Source: JBGPLH01 sp041486365 [NCBI: Thermodesulfobacteriota bacterium] (GTDB lineage Bacteria > JAUYMQ01). Taken from it: a stretch of DNA of 6,263 nt. Location of the stretch: positions 1-6,263 of the forward strand of contig JBGPLH010000202.1 in assembly GCA_041486365.1 (NCBI GenBank). Direction: 5' to 3'. Under the pieces are notes generated by a model. The model was given only the letters and a program-made list of their open reading frames with translations. It was not told the DNA's origin and made no database searches. This document shows, piece by piece, positions 5,568 through 6,263 of this stretch. A program made the position numbers and the translations under genes. Every line of letters starts with the position of its first letter. Positions within the stretch are counted from its first letter, which is position 1.

Positions 5568-6263
5568 TCCTTCGTTCACCTGAACGTTCACTCGAACCAC
5601 TCGCTGCTCTCCGGCGCCGCCACGGTGGAGGACCTCGTCTGGGCGGCGGCGAAGCACGGCATGGAGGCGCTCGCCCTCACGGACACGAACGGCCTCTACG
5701 CCGCCGTTCCCTTCCAGCGCGCCTGCGCGGAGGCGGGGGTGCGGCCGATCTTCGGGGTGGAGGTCGTGGAACCACCCGCCAGGGAGGGCGAGCCGCTGGC
5801 GAGCCGCGAAGGGCAGGGTGCTTCGATGGGAGGGCCGCGCTCCTGCGCGGCCTCTGCGGCGCAACGCCATTCACCTGGCGAGACTTGGGTTGAGGCTCGG
5901 CAGGCGCCTCGCCCTCCCAATTGGAAAGGCGCTTCGCGCCGACTCGATGGGAACGCCGCCCTTCGGGCGGCTCGGCGGGAGCCTCGCCCTCCCACACCCG
6001 AGGTTCCGCCCGAGCCCCGCCGCGCCGTCCTCCTCGCCCGCGACGCCGAGGGCTACGCCGGGATCTGCCGGCTAGTGACCGAACGGCACCTGGGCCGGAA
6101 CTGGCAGGATTTGCTGGGCCGCAGGCCGGGGAAAGCGCCCCCGCCGGACGAGACGGCGCATCAGACTTTGTCGGCTCGCCCGTACCGCGAGACCACCGGC
6201 GACCACCCCCACCCGATACGCCGGCACGCGGCGCCCCCCATAGTAAACACAGCGAGCCAGCCC
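5565..6263 (+). CDS. dnaE2: DnaE-type DNA polymerase III alpha subunit, N-terminal PHP part (probable DnaE2/ImuC), truncated by the window end
   Basis: 233 codons are visible with no stop before the right edge. Residues 1-67 are a typical DnaE PHP start: FVHLNVHSNHSLLSGA (3-18), with His5 and His9 in the metal-site region, then ALTDTNGLYAAVPF (37-50) and GVRPIFGVEV (58-67). The domain resumes at RRAVLLARDAEGYAGICRLV (152-171). Full DnaE proteins run to about 1,000 or more residues, so most of the gene is missing. Calling it the error-prone DnaE2/ImuC rather than replicative DnaE rests on its place after a LexA-like and a Y-family gene; this is inference. Roughly residues 70-151 are repeat-coded insert (B5, B4) in what is normally a short loop, and 201-212 come from A7. 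The last ~20 codons do not look like DnaE. Confidence 0.85.
   Translation, partial: MSFVHLNVHSNHSLLSGAATVEDLVWAAAKHGMEALALTDTNGLYAAVPFQRACAEAGVRPIFGVEVVEPPAREGEPLASREGQGASMGGPRSCAASAAQRHSPGETWVEARQAPRPPNWKGASRRLDGNAALRAARREPRPPTPEVPPEPRRAVLLARDAEGYAGICRLVTERHLGRNWQDLLGRRPGKAPPPDETAHQTLSARPYRETTGDHPHPIRRHAAPPIVNTASQP
5782..5852 (+). repeat. Family B copy B5: two core hairpins inside the PHP-domain coding region of dnaE
   Basis: GGCGAGCC (5787-5794), loop GCT, GGCGAGCC (5798-5805); then GGCCGCGC (5833-5840), loop TCCT, GCGCGGCC (5845-5852). In the second hairpin the usual tandem G.A mismatch is replaced by two Watson-Crick pairs, giving a perfect 8-bp stem. The frame stays open; the first part encodes REGEPLASREG. 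Confidence 0.8.
5894..5994 (-). repeat. Family B composite copy B4, inverted relative to B1, inside dnaE
   Basis: On the + strand: core hairpin GGCTCGGC-AGGC-GCCTCGCC (5894-5913), GGCGC-TTC-GCGCC (5928-5940), GCCGCCC-TTC-GGGCGGC (5955-5971, sharing its right arm's end with the next hairpin), and core hairpin GGCTCGGC-GGGA-GCCTCGCC (5969-5988), ending in CCCTCCCA. Read on the other strand, the parts appear in the same order as in B1, with strong similarity throughout. Confidence 0.82.
6164..6199 (+). repeat. Family A repeat, copy A7, diverged (one 21-nt plus one 15-nt module), inside dnaE
   Basis: GTCGG at 6170 and GACCACC at 6191 are 21 nt apart, as in A2, so the copy is in register despite substitutions. 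Stem CTCGC (6175-6179) pairs with GCGAG (6187-6191). It encodes TLSARPYRETTG, in the same frame as A1's LSARA. Confidence 0.65.

Noticed and set aside
3435-5994. A CRISPR array
   Set aside because: Repeat units are adjacent, nested or inverted, with no unique spacers of constant length and no cas genes.
1-6263. Insertion sequence or transposase gene responsible for the repeats
   Set aside because: No transposase-like open frame or terminal repeats of IS type were seen; any mobilising enzyme would have to be encoded elsewhere.

Overview
The window is very GC-rich bacterial DNA with dense coding on the + strand. The sequence does not fix a phylum. The translated repeat peptides (WEGERPREP, REGEPLASREG) resemble a 'WEGEAPAEP' type that I associate, from memory only, with Planctomycetota and other GC-rich soil lineages.

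Layout. Positions 1-2554 hold a large N6-adenine DNA methyltransferase of the Eco57I/TaqI type; its frame is open to the window edge, so it may start upstream. Positions 2632-2973 hold a small DUF3024-like protein with a candidate promoter upstream and a clear Rho-independent terminator at 2979-3021. A SOS-like mutagenesis cassette follows: an AT-richer leader with operator-like inverted repeats (3022-3047), a LexA/UmuD-fold protein (3085-3921), a Y-family DNA polymerase of DinB type (4045-5325), and the start of a DnaE-type (probably DnaE2/ImuC) polymerase (5565 to the right edge). By analogy with imuA-imuB-dnaE2 and lexA-imuA-imuB-dnaE2 operons, the three would act together in error-prone translesion synthesis. 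The order here is unusual: a LexA/UmuD-like protein stands where imuA would be, its Ser/Lys dyad reads Gly/Arg, and the Y-family protein has Asn at the first metal-ligand position.

The most striking feature is two families of short modular hairpin repeats. Family A is built from 21-nt and 15-nt modules around a 7-bp stem with a 3-nt loop. Family B is built from 8-bp stems with a tandem G.A mismatch and usually a TCCT loop, plus GAA/TTC-loop hairpins. They fill the intergenic gaps of the cassette and also sit in frame inside all three cassette genes and inside the methyltransferase gene. Their stems show compensatory base changes, so the fold appears to be conserved. This resembles in principle the protein-coding palindromic elements of Rickettsia, but the sequences and architecture are different.
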